Part shown: positions 54,487 through 64,000 of the stretch, piece by piece
How positions within the stretch are numbered: the stretch's first letter is position 1
How the letters are laid out: the number at the start of each line of letters is the position of its first letter
Assembly: GCA_045107045.1 (NCBI GenBank)
Contig: JBGCFR010000027.1
Span: 1 to 64,000, forward strand
Length of the DNA: 64,000 bases
Direction of reading: 5' to 3'
Source: Putridiphycobacter sp045107045
GTDB taxonomy: Bacteria; Bacteroidota; Bacteroidia; Flavobacteriales_D; Crocinitomicaceae
Program-made: the position numbers and the translations under genes
Notes under the pieces: generated by a model
The model's database searches: none
The model's input: only the letters and a program-made list of their open reading frames with translations
What the model was told of the DNA's origin: nothing

Positions 54487-57400
54487 TTATTCAATAATAA
54501 TCTTTTTTGCTTGTAATTTACCTCTATAATTAATCTTTAAAACATAAATACCGGCAGGCAGTGTTTCACTATTAAAAGTTATTCTATCAATACTTTTAGT
54601 GATCGGCAATTGAATTAATTGCCCCATATTATTATACATTTTCACATCAGCGTCGGCAATACTTCCAGCTTCAAGTGAAAATGATGATTGAGCTGGGTTA
54701 GGGTATAGATCAATATATTGTGTATCGTATAAATCTTCAAATGCTAAAGGCTGATCAATTGAAAAGTTGTAAAGTACACCATCACCAAAATCAGGTTCAA
54801 ATAGTTTTAAAGTTCCACCGCCAACTTCTCTTAAGTAGGCTTGTCCATTGCCATCATTATTTGCCCAAAAATTTATACCATCATCATCAGTATCGGAAAT
54901 TTTAAATGTATAACAGCCATTTGGTAGTGCAAAAGTGTCTCTATAAATAGTATTGTTAGTCATTCCAGTTTTCGAAAATAGCAGAGTGCCACTATCATCA
55001 AACAATTCATATTTACTTTCAGAAGCCGCATTATTCGTTCTGAAGTACATATAGAAATAGTATGGTAAAATATCAGTTACCTCAAAACTGGACTGATATT
55101 TATTATTGAATACATATTCATCTGTTGATGAGTTCGGTTCTTTAATTTCAACATTAAAGGTATTATTAGAGGTTGATGCGGAAGCCCACAAACTTGCAGG
55201 AGAAGGTAATTCTACCTCTTCTTGTTCTAAAAAGTCTAAGTTTCCGGTCCATGTATACGATTCAACTATGCCATTGTTAATCCAGTAATTAATTGTTAAT
55301 GAGGTTAAAGTTGTGCTTCCTGTGTTTTTAATCATAATTGTAGGGTTAGCACAAATGCTATTGAACCGCTCATACTCAACATAATTAGAAGGTGACATAA
55401 TATCAACTACGGAGGCATCTAAACTATGATTAACGACATCATATGATACTAATTGGTTGTTAACAATATAATTCGAAGTGCCTGAAGCACCAATTACACC
55501 ATAGTCAAAATTATGGACTTGACCTGGCGTAACAAATTGAGCAATTTCATATTCTTGTAAATCAGTTGGAATACCTGGGCACCATCCCGCTCTATCATAG
55601 ATCCATGTTCCGCCTTGAGGGTAAACAGGATTTTCAGCGCATTCTTTCCAAACCTGCCACTGAAATTCATTGGCACCTCCATTTAAATTCAAATAGTGTT
55701 GTCTTGGAATAAATTCACCTTCCTGCCCATGGCCAGTTATGGCTGACTTTAACTTATAGCTATCGGCATTTGGATTCATCATAACATCCCTTGGTTCGAA
55801 ACTTGAATTATTGACAATAGCTGTATATCCCTTGTAGTCATTTCTCCATATTTGTTGAATGTCCAAAACGTTTCGAGGAGGTGTACCAACAATAAACAAG
55901 AATTTGATATCTAAATCTTCGTTCCATTGTCCACCCCTTTCAATGGTCATCAATTTATCACCTTTTAGAACCGGGGTAAAGTCGGTTAAATCAATTTTCC
56001 ATGTTTTGCCATCAATGCCCATGTCCAAGCCAATGCCATAAGGCGTAACAAAGGAAATAATCTCAAATTTCATAGGAAAACGTCTTTGGTAATTTAAATT
56101 AGAAACGATTATTGTACCATCTGGTGTTACACTGGTCGAATCTATTTTTACACCATTTTCATCAAAATAATAATGATATGTTGCCTGCCAATAATCGTTT
56201 GATGATATCGTTACAATGTCGTCATCCATTAAAGTTCCTGAATTAGATACAATTTGGTAGGCCGAAACTGTGTTTTTAGGTTGAGGGATAGAGTCAATCA
56301 CTGTATCATTCACTACGGTTAAATTGTAGCTTCCTTGTAAAAAAGTAACATTGGGACGCTCCATAGTTGAATGCATTTCTTTAAATAGAGCTACCCCTTT
56401 TGGCATAGTCCATAAATCACCAGCTACCACTGAGGCATTTCTATTATATGGTGTGGCATCTCCTAGATTACCGCCGCTGCCTTCGTTCATTTGGAAGTAA
56501 GTTTCTAAGCTACTATAATTCGGGTGACTGGCATCTATTGATCTATATCTCCAGTTCTGCAGTTCTGTCGCAGATAATGCAGCACTCCATACTCTTACTT
56601 CATCAATAATTCCATTCCAGTAACGGTTGTTAACACCCCGACTTACTCGCATATTGATTCCAGAAGTAGCATTTGTATTGACAGTGGATGATAGTGAGGC
56701 GCCTGTATTTTCTAGGTTTCCGTCCACATAAAAGAGTGCGTTGGTGATATTAGTGCCAGAAAATACTACAGCAACATGATGCCATTGACCGTCATCAACT
56801 GTTGTAGTGCCATATTTATACCCTCCATTAACTTCTGCCCTTAGTGTACCATCATTATTCAGTCTAAATACCCATTTTTGACCTGCGACATCAGCCCCCC
56901 AACTTGTAATTTCATTGTTATTTACTGTTGTGTTTATCCATGCCTCAATTGTCCTGTCAGTATTCCCGCCAATACCTTTATAATTGTCTGATTCAACGTA
57001 ATTGCTCCCATTAAAATTAAAGTATCTATCTCCCGAGGTGTGCATGCCATAAATGTTTCCTGTGTTATTTCCTTCAATTTCAATATTTGTGGTGTTATCA
57101 GGATTCGTAAATGAAAATTCAACAATAATATTGGATGTTCCATCCCACGTAAATGGTGTATAAAATTGTAATCTATTCGGTCCGTTAATGAAAGACGTGT
57201 TTTGAAAAAAGACTTCGTTAAATCCAGAAAGGTCCGGATCGCTATCATCCAACATAGTCTTTGAGCTGTGTTTAATTCGAACGCGCAAAAAATCTGCTTG
57301 CCCTCCCGAATTTGTAATATTCAAGGATAATGCATCCAAATCTCCCGCAACTGCTCCTGCGGCTAATAGCTCAGCTTGAGTAAATAGATATTGTGATTTA

Positions 57401-57912
57401 CCATTTCTTTTATTGTTAGCTATTGGAGTTGTTAATTGTAAACTCCCGGCACCAACAATTGAAGGTGTTTCTGATATTACTGAATTCAATGTAACATTTT
57501 GTTGGATGCTTCTGTAGAAATTATAAACTGGGGTAGCAGAGTAACTATAATTACTTCCTGCAAAACCAGAAATACTGTGTGAAGGTGTTGTATTCATTGT
57601 AGAATCCACTCTTGTAGAGTCATGAATATATGAGTTACAGCTATAATCCCATTCACCACAAGCCACATAATTACCTCCTGTTGTGTTTACGTTACCATCT
57701 CTACAACGCATATTATATAGCATGATTATTTTTTCGTAGGTCAAGTTTTGATTGTCCGGAAAGGGAACTGTCATTGATCTGGCCAATCCTCCATTAGACC
57801 CAGTAGTCATGGTGTAATCAAAAGATTGTACTACAATTGTATCTCCTGGAGATTGTGAAAATACGGTTCCTACAATAGTTGCAAAAGTGATTAATATAAA
57901 TAGTTTTTTCAT
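54487..57912 (-). CDS. Secreted PNGase F-like protein with LamG insertion and type-A T9SS domain
   Basis: Protein of 1141 aa; signal peptide MKKLFILITFATIVGTVFS. Two halves resemble peptide-N-glycosidase F: residues 24-105 (MLYNMRCRDG, CGEWDYSCNSY with Asp89 matching catalytic Asp60) and residues 615-820 (ISFVTPYGIGLDMG, LFIVGTPPRNV, ITGHGQEGEF, YDRAGWCPG). Between them are about 500 residues, including a LamG jelly-roll (about 290-500, DGQWHHVAVVFSG and GIIDEVRVW). The Glu206 region reads GEFIPRQHY; the Glu118 region keeps a Glu (TIERGG). A C-terminal sandwich and type-A sorting domain (DLYPNPAQSSFSLE to AKKIIIE) end the protein. It is a paralogue of the divergent neighbour. Glycan release is plausible but untested. 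Confidence 0.85.
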   Translation of the reverse strand: MKKLFILITFATIVGTVFSQSPGDTIVVQSFDYTMTTGSNGGLARSMTVPFPDNQNLTYEKIIMLYNMRCRDGNVNTTGGNYVACGEWDYSCNSYIHDSTRVDSTMNTTPSHSISGFAGSNYSYSATPVYNFYRSIQQNVTLNSVISETPSIVGAGSLQLTTPIANNKRNGKSQYLFTQAELLAAGAVAGDLDALSLNITNSGGQADFLRVRIKHSSKTMLDDSDPDLSGFNEVFFQNTSFINGPNRLQFYTPFTWDGTSNIIVEFSFTNPDNTTNIEIEGNNTGNIYGMHTSGDRYFNFNGSNYVESDNYKGIGGNTDRTIEAWINTTVNNNEITSWGADVAGQKWVFRLNNDGTLRAEVNGGYKYGTTTVDDGQWHHVAVVFSGTNITNALFYVDGNLENTGASLSSTVNTNATSGINMRVSRGVNNRYWNGIIDEVRVWSAALSATELQNWRYRSIDASHPNYSSLETYFQMNEGSGGNLGDATPYNRNASVVAGDLWTMPKGVALFKEMHSTMERPNVTFLQGSYNLTVVNDTVIDSIPQPKNTVSAYQIVSNSGTLMDDDIVTISSNDYWQATYHYYFDENGVKIDSTSVTPDGTIIVSNLNYQRRFPMKFEIISFVTPYGIGLDMGIDGKTWKIDLTDFTPVLKGDKLMTIERGGQWNEDLDIKFLFIVGTPPRNVLDIQQIWRNDYKGYTAIVNNSSFEPRDVMMNPNADSYKLKSAITGHGQEGEFIPRQHYLNLNGGANEFQWQVWKECAENPVYPQGGTWIYDRAGWCPGIPTDLQEYEIAQFVTPGQVHNFDYGVIGASGTSNYIVNNQLVSYDVVNHSLDASVVDIMSPSNYVEYERFNSICANPTIMIKNTGSTTLTSLTINYWINNGIVESYTWTGNLDFLEQEEVELPSPASLWASASTSNNTFNVEIKEPNSSTDEYVFNNKYQSSFEVTDILPYYFYMYFRTNNAASESKYELFDDSGTLLFSKTGMTNNTIYRDTFALPNGCYTFKISDTDDDGINFWANNDGNGQAYLREVGGGTLKLFEPDFGDGVLYNFSIDQPLAFEDLYDTQYIDLYPNPAQSSFSLEAGSIADADVKMYNNMGQLIQLPITKSIDRITFNSETLPAGIYVLKINYRGKLQAKKIIIE

Positions 57913-57973
57913 GAATGTCAGTTTATTGGCTAGTTACAAGTAGTTGTCTCATTAATTTATATTTTCGAAGATA

Positions 57974-57981
57974 CAAAATTA
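57974..57981 (-). promoter_or_regulatory. Candidate -7 box for the PNGase F-like gene on the minus strand
   Basis: Reads TAATTTTG on the minus strand, 61 bp upstream of the ATG at 57912, in the 213-bp spacer between the divergent paralogues. No -33 box was found. Confidence 0.35.
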
Positions 57982-58125
57982 AATTATCCTACTCGAATTA
58001 TATTTGCTTATATAACTGCACTTTTAACCTTTCCATATTTGTTTTTTAGAAAGCTATTTATCTAGCCATAGAAATGCGGTGTTCTAAAATAGAATTGCTA
58101 AATTTATCGTTCAGAATAAATAAAT

Positions 58126-61100
58126 ATGAAAAATCTAACATTACTCTTCACTTTACTGTTCATACTATCTGCTAATGCACAGGATACTATTTCTGTTCAA
58201 ACTTTTACTTATGATTCCATTTCTACTCGTCGTGCTACTTTCGATTTTCCAAGTTCATTGCAAGGCCAGTCTTTTGAAAAAGTTTTGTTGTATTATAATT
58301 TGAAATGTTCACCCTTAACACCATGGGATAGTTACAATTGTGGTGAATGGGATTATTTAACAAATACAACTATTTTTGAGCATACTGGTGTTAATGATTC
58401 AGTTCAAGTTGAAGGGCCTCAGTTATTGGTTAATGGCCAAGATGTGCCTACAGTTGAATATGTGACAACACCATATTATCACTACTATAATAATTATCAG
58501 TATTTTCCGAATTATACAAGTCAAGTAGATAATGACTATTCTATAGGTTCTGGAACTATGGCATCAGAAGCACCATTTGGGGCTAGTAACGCTATTCAAC
58601 ATACTCAATTATTATGGACAGCGGCAGAATTGGCAACGGCAGGTGTAACGGCAGGTGATATAGCAAAACTGAGATTTGATTTGACAAGTTTGGGGTCCAA
58701 CCTAAATAATTTGTCCATAAAAATGAAGCATACTTCCAATGCAACAGTATCCGGGTTTGATGAAACTGGACTGACAACAGTATATCACTTAAATACAAGT
58801 TTCACAGGAATAGGTACTCAAACCTTAAATTTAAGTTCGCCTTTTAACTATAATGGAACAGATAATGTCCTAATTGATATTTCATTTGTTAATTCTAACA
58901 ATGCTACTAATAATGTTTTAAATGCGGAATCAACAAACTTTAATTCAGCCATCATAGCAAATGAGAAATTGGGATACCTTAATATTGATGCTGGGGATTA
59001 TGTTGAGGTTGATTTAGATGACTATAATTTTCAAAATGAAATCACGATATCTTTTTGGGCAAATGGGGATGCTAATTTTTTACCAGCCAATACATCCGTT
59101 ATTGAGGGCTATGATAGTCTTAGTCAGAGAATGTTAAATATTCATTTTCCATGGAGTAATAGTAGAATGTATTGGGATGCTGGCGAAGGTAGTGGTTATG
59201 ATAGAATTGATAAAGCAGCAACAGTTGCTGAAATTGAAGGAAATTGGAACCATTGGGCCTTTACCAAAAATCAAGCGACTGGCGAAATGAATATTTATAA
59301 AAATGGAATTTTATGGCATACAGGCACCGGATTAACTAGAACAATTGGCAGTATTAATAAGTTTAGAATTGGTACTTCAGGCAACGGAAATTATGATTAT
59401 GCTGGTAAATTAGATGAATTCAGAGTTTGGAATACTGAATTATCACAAGCAGAGATTAGTAATTGGATGAGCACTAAAATAACTGCAGCGCATCCAAATT
59501 ACGGTAACTTAGTGTTGTATTATGATTTTGATAATAGTTTAGTTGTAGATGATAAATCAGTCAATAATAGGGATGGAATGACAACAGCAAATGATATGCT
59601 TCAATTGCATCCAGAATCACCAATTGGTTTTGAACTATCTACAATTCGCCCCAATATAACCTTTGTACAAGGTACTTACACTTCAACGCTAGATTCAATA
59701 CTGGTCGTGGACTCTGTTCTTGCTGAAGCAGTTGATATTGCAAACTATACTGTTAATGGCAGAAAGTTCGTAATCAATAATATAGTTCATGGTTATTTAC
59801 CGGGATATAGTTACACCTATAATCATTTAGGAGTTAAAACTGATTCTACTTTATTTAGTGCCAGCTCAACTCAAAATAATAGTATTATATCATATTATGA
59901 AACACCATTTGAGGTGGTTAATGAAATTGAAATTGGTCGATTTATTACACCTTATGGTATTGGCTTTGATCTTGGTCCAAATGGATTTACTTGGGTGTAT
60001 GAAGTGAGTGATTACCAGTCATTATTGTTAACTGATTTGGTGGATATTAGAGCTCATAACACACAGGAACTGATAGATGTTCGTTTTGATTTCATAACAG
60101 GTACACCACCAAGAGATGTCAAAAAGGTGGAAACATTGTGGAAGAATTATGGTAATCACCAGTACGGAAATATTGCAAATGATAATGATTTAAGTGCGAT
60201 ATCAGTTGATTTAGACCCAACTGCTTCCGCTTATAAAGTAAAAACGAGAATTACTGGACATGGTCATGAAGGAAACGCAAATTGCTGCGAATGGGTAGAC
60301 AAACAATTCTCAATTGCTGTTGATGGTGCTCAACAATATTCTTGGAGCATTTGGCAACCAACTGAGTGTGCTGATAACCCAAATATAAGCCAAGGAGGAA
60401 CATGGCCCTACGCACGTGAAGGTTGGTGCCCAGGTGATAAAGTTCCAGAATATGATTTTGAGTTAACACCACATGTAACACCTGGTTCAAGTGTTAATTT
60501 AGACTACGGCATTAGCGCGGTTCCTGGAAATGATCAGGGACAATCATCCGGAAATTATCGTATTTCAACTCATTTGGTGTCATATGGAGACCCTAATTTT
60601 AGTTTAGATGCTTCCGTTATAGACGTATTGAATCCAAACGATTGGGAATATTACGGTAAATGGAATCCTGCCTGTAGAAACCCAAGGATAATTATTAAAA
60701 ATACTGGTTCAGATACTCTAACAAGTGCTAAAATAACTATTTGGGTTGGAGAACATGGTTGGCAAGATCAGAGCTATAATTGGACTGGTAGTTTAGCCTT
60801 TTTAGAAGAAGAAACGATAGAAATTCCAATTGAGAACCATTTTTGGTTTGAAGATATAGAAGGGGGCTTAGAGTTTCACGCAAAGATTTCTGACCCAAAT
60901 GGAGGACTTGATGAGTATAATAATAATGATCAGTATAACGTGACATTTGAAGCGCCTAAATTGGTTAATGGACCATTCTATATTTGGTTAAAAACGAATA
61001 ATATGGCACATGAAAACAAAATTTATTTGAAAGATGTCAATGGAGATGTTATTTGGTCGAGAGAGTCTCTACAAAATTCAACAGATTACCGTGATACATT

Positions 61101-61581
61101 TGATTTGCCAAATGGTTGTTATTCTTTGGAATTATATGATTCTGATGATGATGGACTTAGTTTTTGGTATTCTAGTCAAGTTCAGGGAGAAACATCAGGA
61201 AGTTTAAGAATAAAAAGAGTAGGTGGGCCAACCGCATTTGTCGCTGACCCAGATTTTGGAAGATATACTCGATTTGATTTTACTATTGGCTATGAACTAG
61301 GGTTTCAGGAGGCGAATACTCAGTCTTTTAATTTTGACATCTTCCCGAATCCAAACGAAGGTAATTTTAAAATTAATTTAGATAATTTTATTGGTGAGAG
61401 TGTATCAGTTCAAATCTATTCTTTATCAGGTAAGTTGATAAAAGATTTGACGTATGGGCAACAAAACATTGATGGTTTATATACCTTGAGTATTGATTTA
61501 GAAAATGTTGCCAATGGTTTATATTTTGTAAAAGTAACTGCTGATGAACAAACTGCAGTTAAGCAATTAGTAGTTCAATAA
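58126..61581 (+). CDS. Secreted PNGase F-like protein with LamG insertion and type-A T9SS domain (paralogue)
   Basis: Protein of 1151 aa; signal peptide MKNLTLLFTLLFILSANA. Same plan as the divergent neighbour: first PNGase F half (20-90; VLLYYNLKCSP, NCGEWDYLT with Asp76), an insertion with a LamG fold (about 280-490; GNWNHWAFTKN and GKLDEFRVWN), then the second half (600-800). This second half is very close to PNGase F: EIGRFITPYG, FITGTPPRDV, ITGHGHEGNANCCEWVD (Glu722 matching Glu206) and YAREGWCPG. The Glu118-equivalent segment reads DIRAHNTQ and lacks a Glu at that point. The C-terminal type-A sorting domain runs from DIFPNPNEGNFKI to AVKQLVVQ. Probably extracellular glycoprotein processing or binding. 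Confidence 0.87.
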   Translation: MKNLTLLFTLLFILSANAQDTISVQTFTYDSISTRRATFDFPSSLQGQSFEKVLLYYNLKCSPLTPWDSYNCGEWDYLTNTTIFEHTGVNDSVQVEGPQLLVNGQDVPTVEYVTTPYYHYYNNYQYFPNYTSQVDNDYSIGSGTMASEAPFGASNAIQHTQLLWTAAELATAGVTAGDIAKLRFDLTSLGSNLNNLSIKMKHTSNATVSGFDETGLTTVYHLNTSFTGIGTQTLNLSSPFNYNGTDNVLIDISFVNSNNATNNVLNAESTNFNSAIIANEKLGYLNIDAGDYVEVDLDDYNFQNEITISFWANGDANFLPANTSVIEGYDSLSQRMLNIHFPWSNSRMYWDAGEGSGYDRIDKAATVAEIEGNWNHWAFTKNQATGEMNIYKNGILWHTGTGLTRTIGSINKFRIGTSGNGNYDYAGKLDEFRVWNTELSQAEISNWMSTKITAAHPNYGNLVLYYDFDNSLVVDDKSVNNRDGMTTANDMLQLHPESPIGFELSTIRPNITFVQGTYTSTLDSILVVDSVLAEAVDIANYTVNGRKFVINNIVHGYLPGYSYTYNHLGVKTDSTLFSASSTQNNSIISYYETPFEVVNEIEIGRFITPYGIGFDLGPNGFTWVYEVSDYQSLLLTDLVDIRAHNTQELIDVRFDFITGTPPRDVKKVETLWKNYGNHQYGNIANDNDLSAISVDLDPTASAYKVKTRITGHGHEGNANCCEWVDKQFSIAVDGAQQYSWSIWQPTECADNPNISQGGTWPYAREGWCPGDKVPEYDFELTPHVTPGSSVNLDYGISAVPGNDQGQSSGNYRISTHLVSYGDPNFSLDASVIDVLNPNDWEYYGKWNPACRNPRIIIKNTGSDTLTSAKITIWVGEHGWQDQSYNWTGSLAFLEEETIEIPIENHFWFEDIEGGLEFHAKISDPNGGLDEYNNNDQYNVTFEAPKLVNGPFYIWLKTNNMAHENKIYLKDVNGDVIWSRESLQNSTDYRDTFDLPNGCYSLELYDSDDDGLSFWYSSQVQGETSGSLRIKRVGGPTAFVADPDFGRYTRFDFTIGYELGFQEANTQSFNFDIFPNPNEGNFKINLDNFIGESVSVQIYSLSGKLIKDLTYGQQNIDGLYTLSIDLENVANGLYFVKVTADEQTAVKQLVVQ

Positions 61582-61600
61582 GTAAAAAATATTTAGTTTG

Positions 61601-61640
61601 AAAAATGCGATCTCTATCTCATTAGAGTTCGCATTTTTTT
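61601..61640 (+). terminator. Terminator after the plus-strand PNGase F-like gene
   Basis: AAAAATGCGA (61601-61610) pairs perfectly with TCGCATTTTT (61629-61638), enclosing an 18-nt loop that can itself pair (CTCT with AGAG), and runs into more T residues. Confidence 0.88.
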
Positions 61641-61749
61641 GTAATAAATCAGCGCAACTAATTCTATTCTCTTTCGTTAAATGTATAAGTGGTATAAAGG
61701 TTGATCATAATGACTATACTAAAATAAAAACAGAAGCGTTATAAACAAA

Positions 61750-63873
61750 GTGAATCGATTGATAATTATATGTTTAATGATGGTTTTAGCCTCAAATGAG
61801 GCTTCTGTGTTTGCAATTGTGCCTGAAAATGAAGGTTTTTCGTCTTCTGAAAAATTACAAAGTGTCATTATTCCACCGGTTGATTTTACCTGTGTCAGGG
61901 TTGAATTAAATGGTGATATTTCAATGGACTGGATTCCTGCAACGGCCGGATCAGGTACATTTATTGAATATCAGTTGTTTTGTTTACAAAGTGGTCCAGG
62001 ACCAATTGCAACATTTTCAAATATAAATTCTAGTGCTTATACCCATATTGGAGCTGCTGGTAACTCGTCAGTTAAAGATTACTATATGGTTACACTTTCT
62101 GATTGCGGTGGTTTAACTGAAATTTCACATTCTGATACAGTTTCTTCAATTTTTTTAGAAATAAATGATCTTGGTGATGGTCGTGTATTTGTGGAGTGGA
62201 ACCCAGTTCATAATCCGCAATTACAAGGAGAAGCATCTGAGTACAAAATCTTGCGAGAATTTCCTACAGGTAATTGGCAGGTTAGGAAGTTAGTGCCTTT
62301 TGGTCAATTTAATTATCGCGACACAATTGATATTTGCAATGCTTTTATTAACTATAAAATTGAAGTAGAAAATGCTAATGGTTGCATTTCAAGTTCGAAT
62401 ATTGTTGGTGACCAGTTGGAGGATATAATTAATCCCTATATACCAGTTATTAGTCGTGTTACAGTGGACACGGCAACGCAAAATGTTAAATTATTCTGGA
62501 ATCAAAACCAATCCAGTGATACCTATGGTTATATCATTTTAAAATTGATCAATGGTTTTTGGGAAAACATTGATACAGTCTATGGTATTGCAACAACTTC
62601 GTATATTGATTATGGTTCAATTGAAGACATTCAATCCGAAACATATGCAGTAGCGGCTTTTGACTCCTGCATTGTTAGTAATGTTCCGCCAAATTATCAA
62701 ACTTCTGCTGCAAGCGAATCTCATACTACAATTTTTGCAGAAAGCACGGTTAATAATTGTGATTTAAATTTATTATTGAATTGGACAACCTATGTTGGTT
62801 GGAAAGGGGTAGACGTGATTGATAAATATGAGATTTTGGTAAAGAAAAATGATGGACAGTTCGAAATACTGGACGAAGTCGCTTCAGATAAAGCTGGCTA
62901 TAATTACAATGGATTAGAAGTGAATAGTAAATATTGCTTTTACATTCGTGCAGTATCATCAACTAGTTTGTATTCTTATTCTAATTTAATTTGTGAATTT
63001 ATTGTTCCACCGTCTAATCCGGACTTTCATTATTTAGCAAATGCATCTCATATTTCGGATGGAGAAATTGAATTGGAACTCTATTCAGATCCAAGCGGAA
63101 ATGCACTTGTATATGAAATTTTTAAAAAAGGGCCGTATGATTTCGATTTTGCCTTAGCAGATACTATAACCCCAACATTACTTCAAGAATACCGTTGGAT
63201 TGATAATGATGTGAATGAAAGAGGACACTATGAATATAAAGTAGGAATTGTAGATTCTTGTAATAAGTCTAGTAACATTACTCCAATTACGAAAAGTATC
63301 TATTTAAGTGTGGATAGAGACCTTACAGATGATGTTGCAAACCTATCATGGACTGAATATGAAGGGTATGATGGAAATATTGAAAAGTATATAATTTATC
63401 GGTGGGGAATTGGTGTTAGTGATACTATGAGAATTGATAGTGTTTTACCTAATGTCAGAATTTATGAGGACGATTTATCTAACTTTTTTGATTCGCAAGG
63501 AGGGTTTTGTTATAAAGTTGAAGCTGTAGAGACATTTAATAGTTTTGGTCGAGATAAAAAAGCCTTTTCAAACGAAGTTTGCTTAACATTAGACCCCATA
63601 ATTTATATTCCAAATGCATTTGTAGTTTGTGGTGTTAACAGAGAGTTTAAACCGGTAATAGATTTATATGATTTTGACACCTACCAAATGGAAATTTTTA
63701 ACCGTGAAGGAGGAAAAATATTCGAGACAGAAGAAATAGATAGAGGATGGAAAGGTCGAATGCCAACTGGTGAACTCGCACAAGAAGGTATTTTCGTTTT
63801 TAGAATCACCTTTAGAGATGCTGAAGGTAGACGTTATGAAAAAACAGGAACCTTAACCTTATTACATAGATAA
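61750..63873 (+). CDS. Secreted fibronectin-III-like protein with type-B T9SS sorting domain
   Basis: Protein of 707 aa from a GTG start that opens a signal peptide (MNRLIIICLMMVLASNEASVFA). The mature part contains about five Fn3/Ig-like beta-sandwich units with repeated patterns such as VxVEWNPVHNP, VKLFWNQNQSSDTYGYIILK, LLLNWTTYVGWKGVDVIDKYEILVK and VANLSWTEYEGYDGNIEKYIIYR. The last 85 residues (IYIPNAFVVCGVNREFKPV, MEIFNREGGKIFETEE, GWKGRMPTGELAQEGIFVF) are a type-B (CHU_C) sorting domain. No SprF-like gene is adjacent. Adhesin-like; ligand unknown. Confidence 0.87.
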   Translation: MNRLIIICLMMVLASNEASVFAIVPENEGFSSSEKLQSVIIPPVDFTCVRVELNGDISMDWIPATAGSGTFIEYQLFCLQSGPGPIATFSNINSSAYTHIGAAGNSSVKDYYMVTLSDCGGLTEISHSDTVSSIFLEINDLGDGRVFVEWNPVHNPQLQGEASEYKILREFPTGNWQVRKLVPFGQFNYRDTIDICNAFINYKIEVENANGCISSSNIVGDQLEDIINPYIPVISRVTVDTATQNVKLFWNQNQSSDTYGYIILKLINGFWENIDTVYGIATTSYIDYGSIEDIQSETYAVAAFDSCIVSNVPPNYQTSAASESHTTIFAESTVNNCDLNLLLNWTTYVGWKGVDVIDKYEILVKKNDGQFEILDEVASDKAGYNYNGLEVNSKYCFYIRAVSSTSLYSYSNLICEFIVPPSNPDFHYLANASHISDGEIELELYSDPSGNALVYEIFKKGPYDFDFALADTITPTLLQEYRWIDNDVNERGHYEYKVGIVDSCNKSSNITPITKSIYLSVDRDLTDDVANLSWTEYEGYDGNIEKYIIYRWGIGVSDTMRIDSVLPNVRIYEDDLSNFFDSQGGFCYKVEAVETFNSFGRDKKAFSNEVCLTLDPIIYIPNAFVVCGVNREFKPVIDLYDFDTYQMEIFNREGGKIFETEEIDRGWKGRMPTGELAQEGIFVFRITFRDAEGRRYEKTGTLTLLHR

Positions 63874-63874
63874 A

Positions 63875-64000
63875 CTAATTCATCTTTTTCACATAGTTGC
63901 AATTATCTATATGTTGTTTGGGTGCTATTAATACATAGCTTTCCTGTAAAACATTTCCTTTGTAAAGCTCTTCCATTAGTGACTTATTATATCGACCTAG
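63875..64000 (-). CDS. C-terminal end of an unidentified gene
   Basis: The minus-strand frame from the window edge stays open for 41 codons and ends at TAG (63877-63875), giving ...SLMEELYKGNVLQESYVLIA... to YVKKMN at the C-terminus. Composition looks coding and the stop lies 2 bp from the convergent upstream stop at 63873. Too short to identify. Confidence 0.5.
   Translation of the reverse strand, partial: LGRYNKSLMEELYKGNVLQESYVLIAPKQHIDNCNYVKKMN

Overview
The window is low-GC chromosomal DNA from a member of the Bacteroidota, most likely a free-living or marine Flavobacteriia-like lineage. Four kinds of evidence support this. (1) Seven large secreted proteins carry type IX secretion (T9SS) sorting domains: type A in the genes at 20737, 46474, 54487 and 58126, and type B (gliding-motility/CHU_C type) in those at 4705, 24546 and 61750. 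(2) A PorP/SprF protein and a PorE-like OmpA protein are present. (3) Rho has a long N/K/R-rich disordered insert. (4) Many genes are preceded by the Bacteroidota -7 promoter box TAnnTTTG rather than a Shine-Dalgarno sequence. No rRNA, tRNA, CRISPR array, insertion sequence or prophage was seen.

Layout. 1-4.3 kb: rho (minus, cut by the window edge) divergent from an HtrA-type protease and a GlmM-type phosphohexomutase. 4.3-4.7 kb: gene-free, with a 98-bp element bounded by 13-bp inverted repeats. 4.7-10.3 kb (minus): a type-B T9SS surface protein, a class V aminotransferase and transaldolase. 10.5-19.1 kb: secA, an unusual GT2 glycosyltransferase fused to a degenerate sugar-transferase-like part, a membrane PAS/PP2C phosphatase, and a convergent TerB-like gene. 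19.2-24.4 kb: an FAD oxidoreductase whose stop codon abuts that of a convergent giant SBBP/Ig-repeat protein. 24.5-31.9 kb: a tightly coupled cell-surface unit of PKD adhesin, PorP/SprF and PorE-like protein. 31.9-37.5 kb: murF, a BtuF/BtuC-type pair without an ATPase, and gyrB.

37.5-43.2 kb is the most accessory-looking stretch: an AraC regulator, a VOC protein, a decayed gene with three frameshifts, a CotH-like membrane protein divergent from a three-gene operon (membrane protein, winged-helix regulator, beta-barrel), and a secreted Lys/Glu-rich protein. 43.3-49.6 kb: prohibitin-like and RND-exporter genes (minus), a small T9SS protein, then a tsaC-cca tRNA-maturation operon. 49.7-54.4 kb: a secreted WD40-caspase and a DUF2130 nuclease-like protein. 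54.5-63.9 kb: a divergent pair of secreted proteins with an N-glycosidase F-like fold split by a LamG insertion, a fibronectin-like type-B protein, and the tail of an unidentified gene.

The best candidates for something under-described are the split PNGase F-like pair with different active-site residues retained, the WD40-caspase, the GT2/degenerate sugar-transferase fusion, and the promoter layout, in which several -7 boxes sit so close to start codons that leaderless mRNAs are predicted. One of those boxes is built into the T-tract of the preceding terminator.
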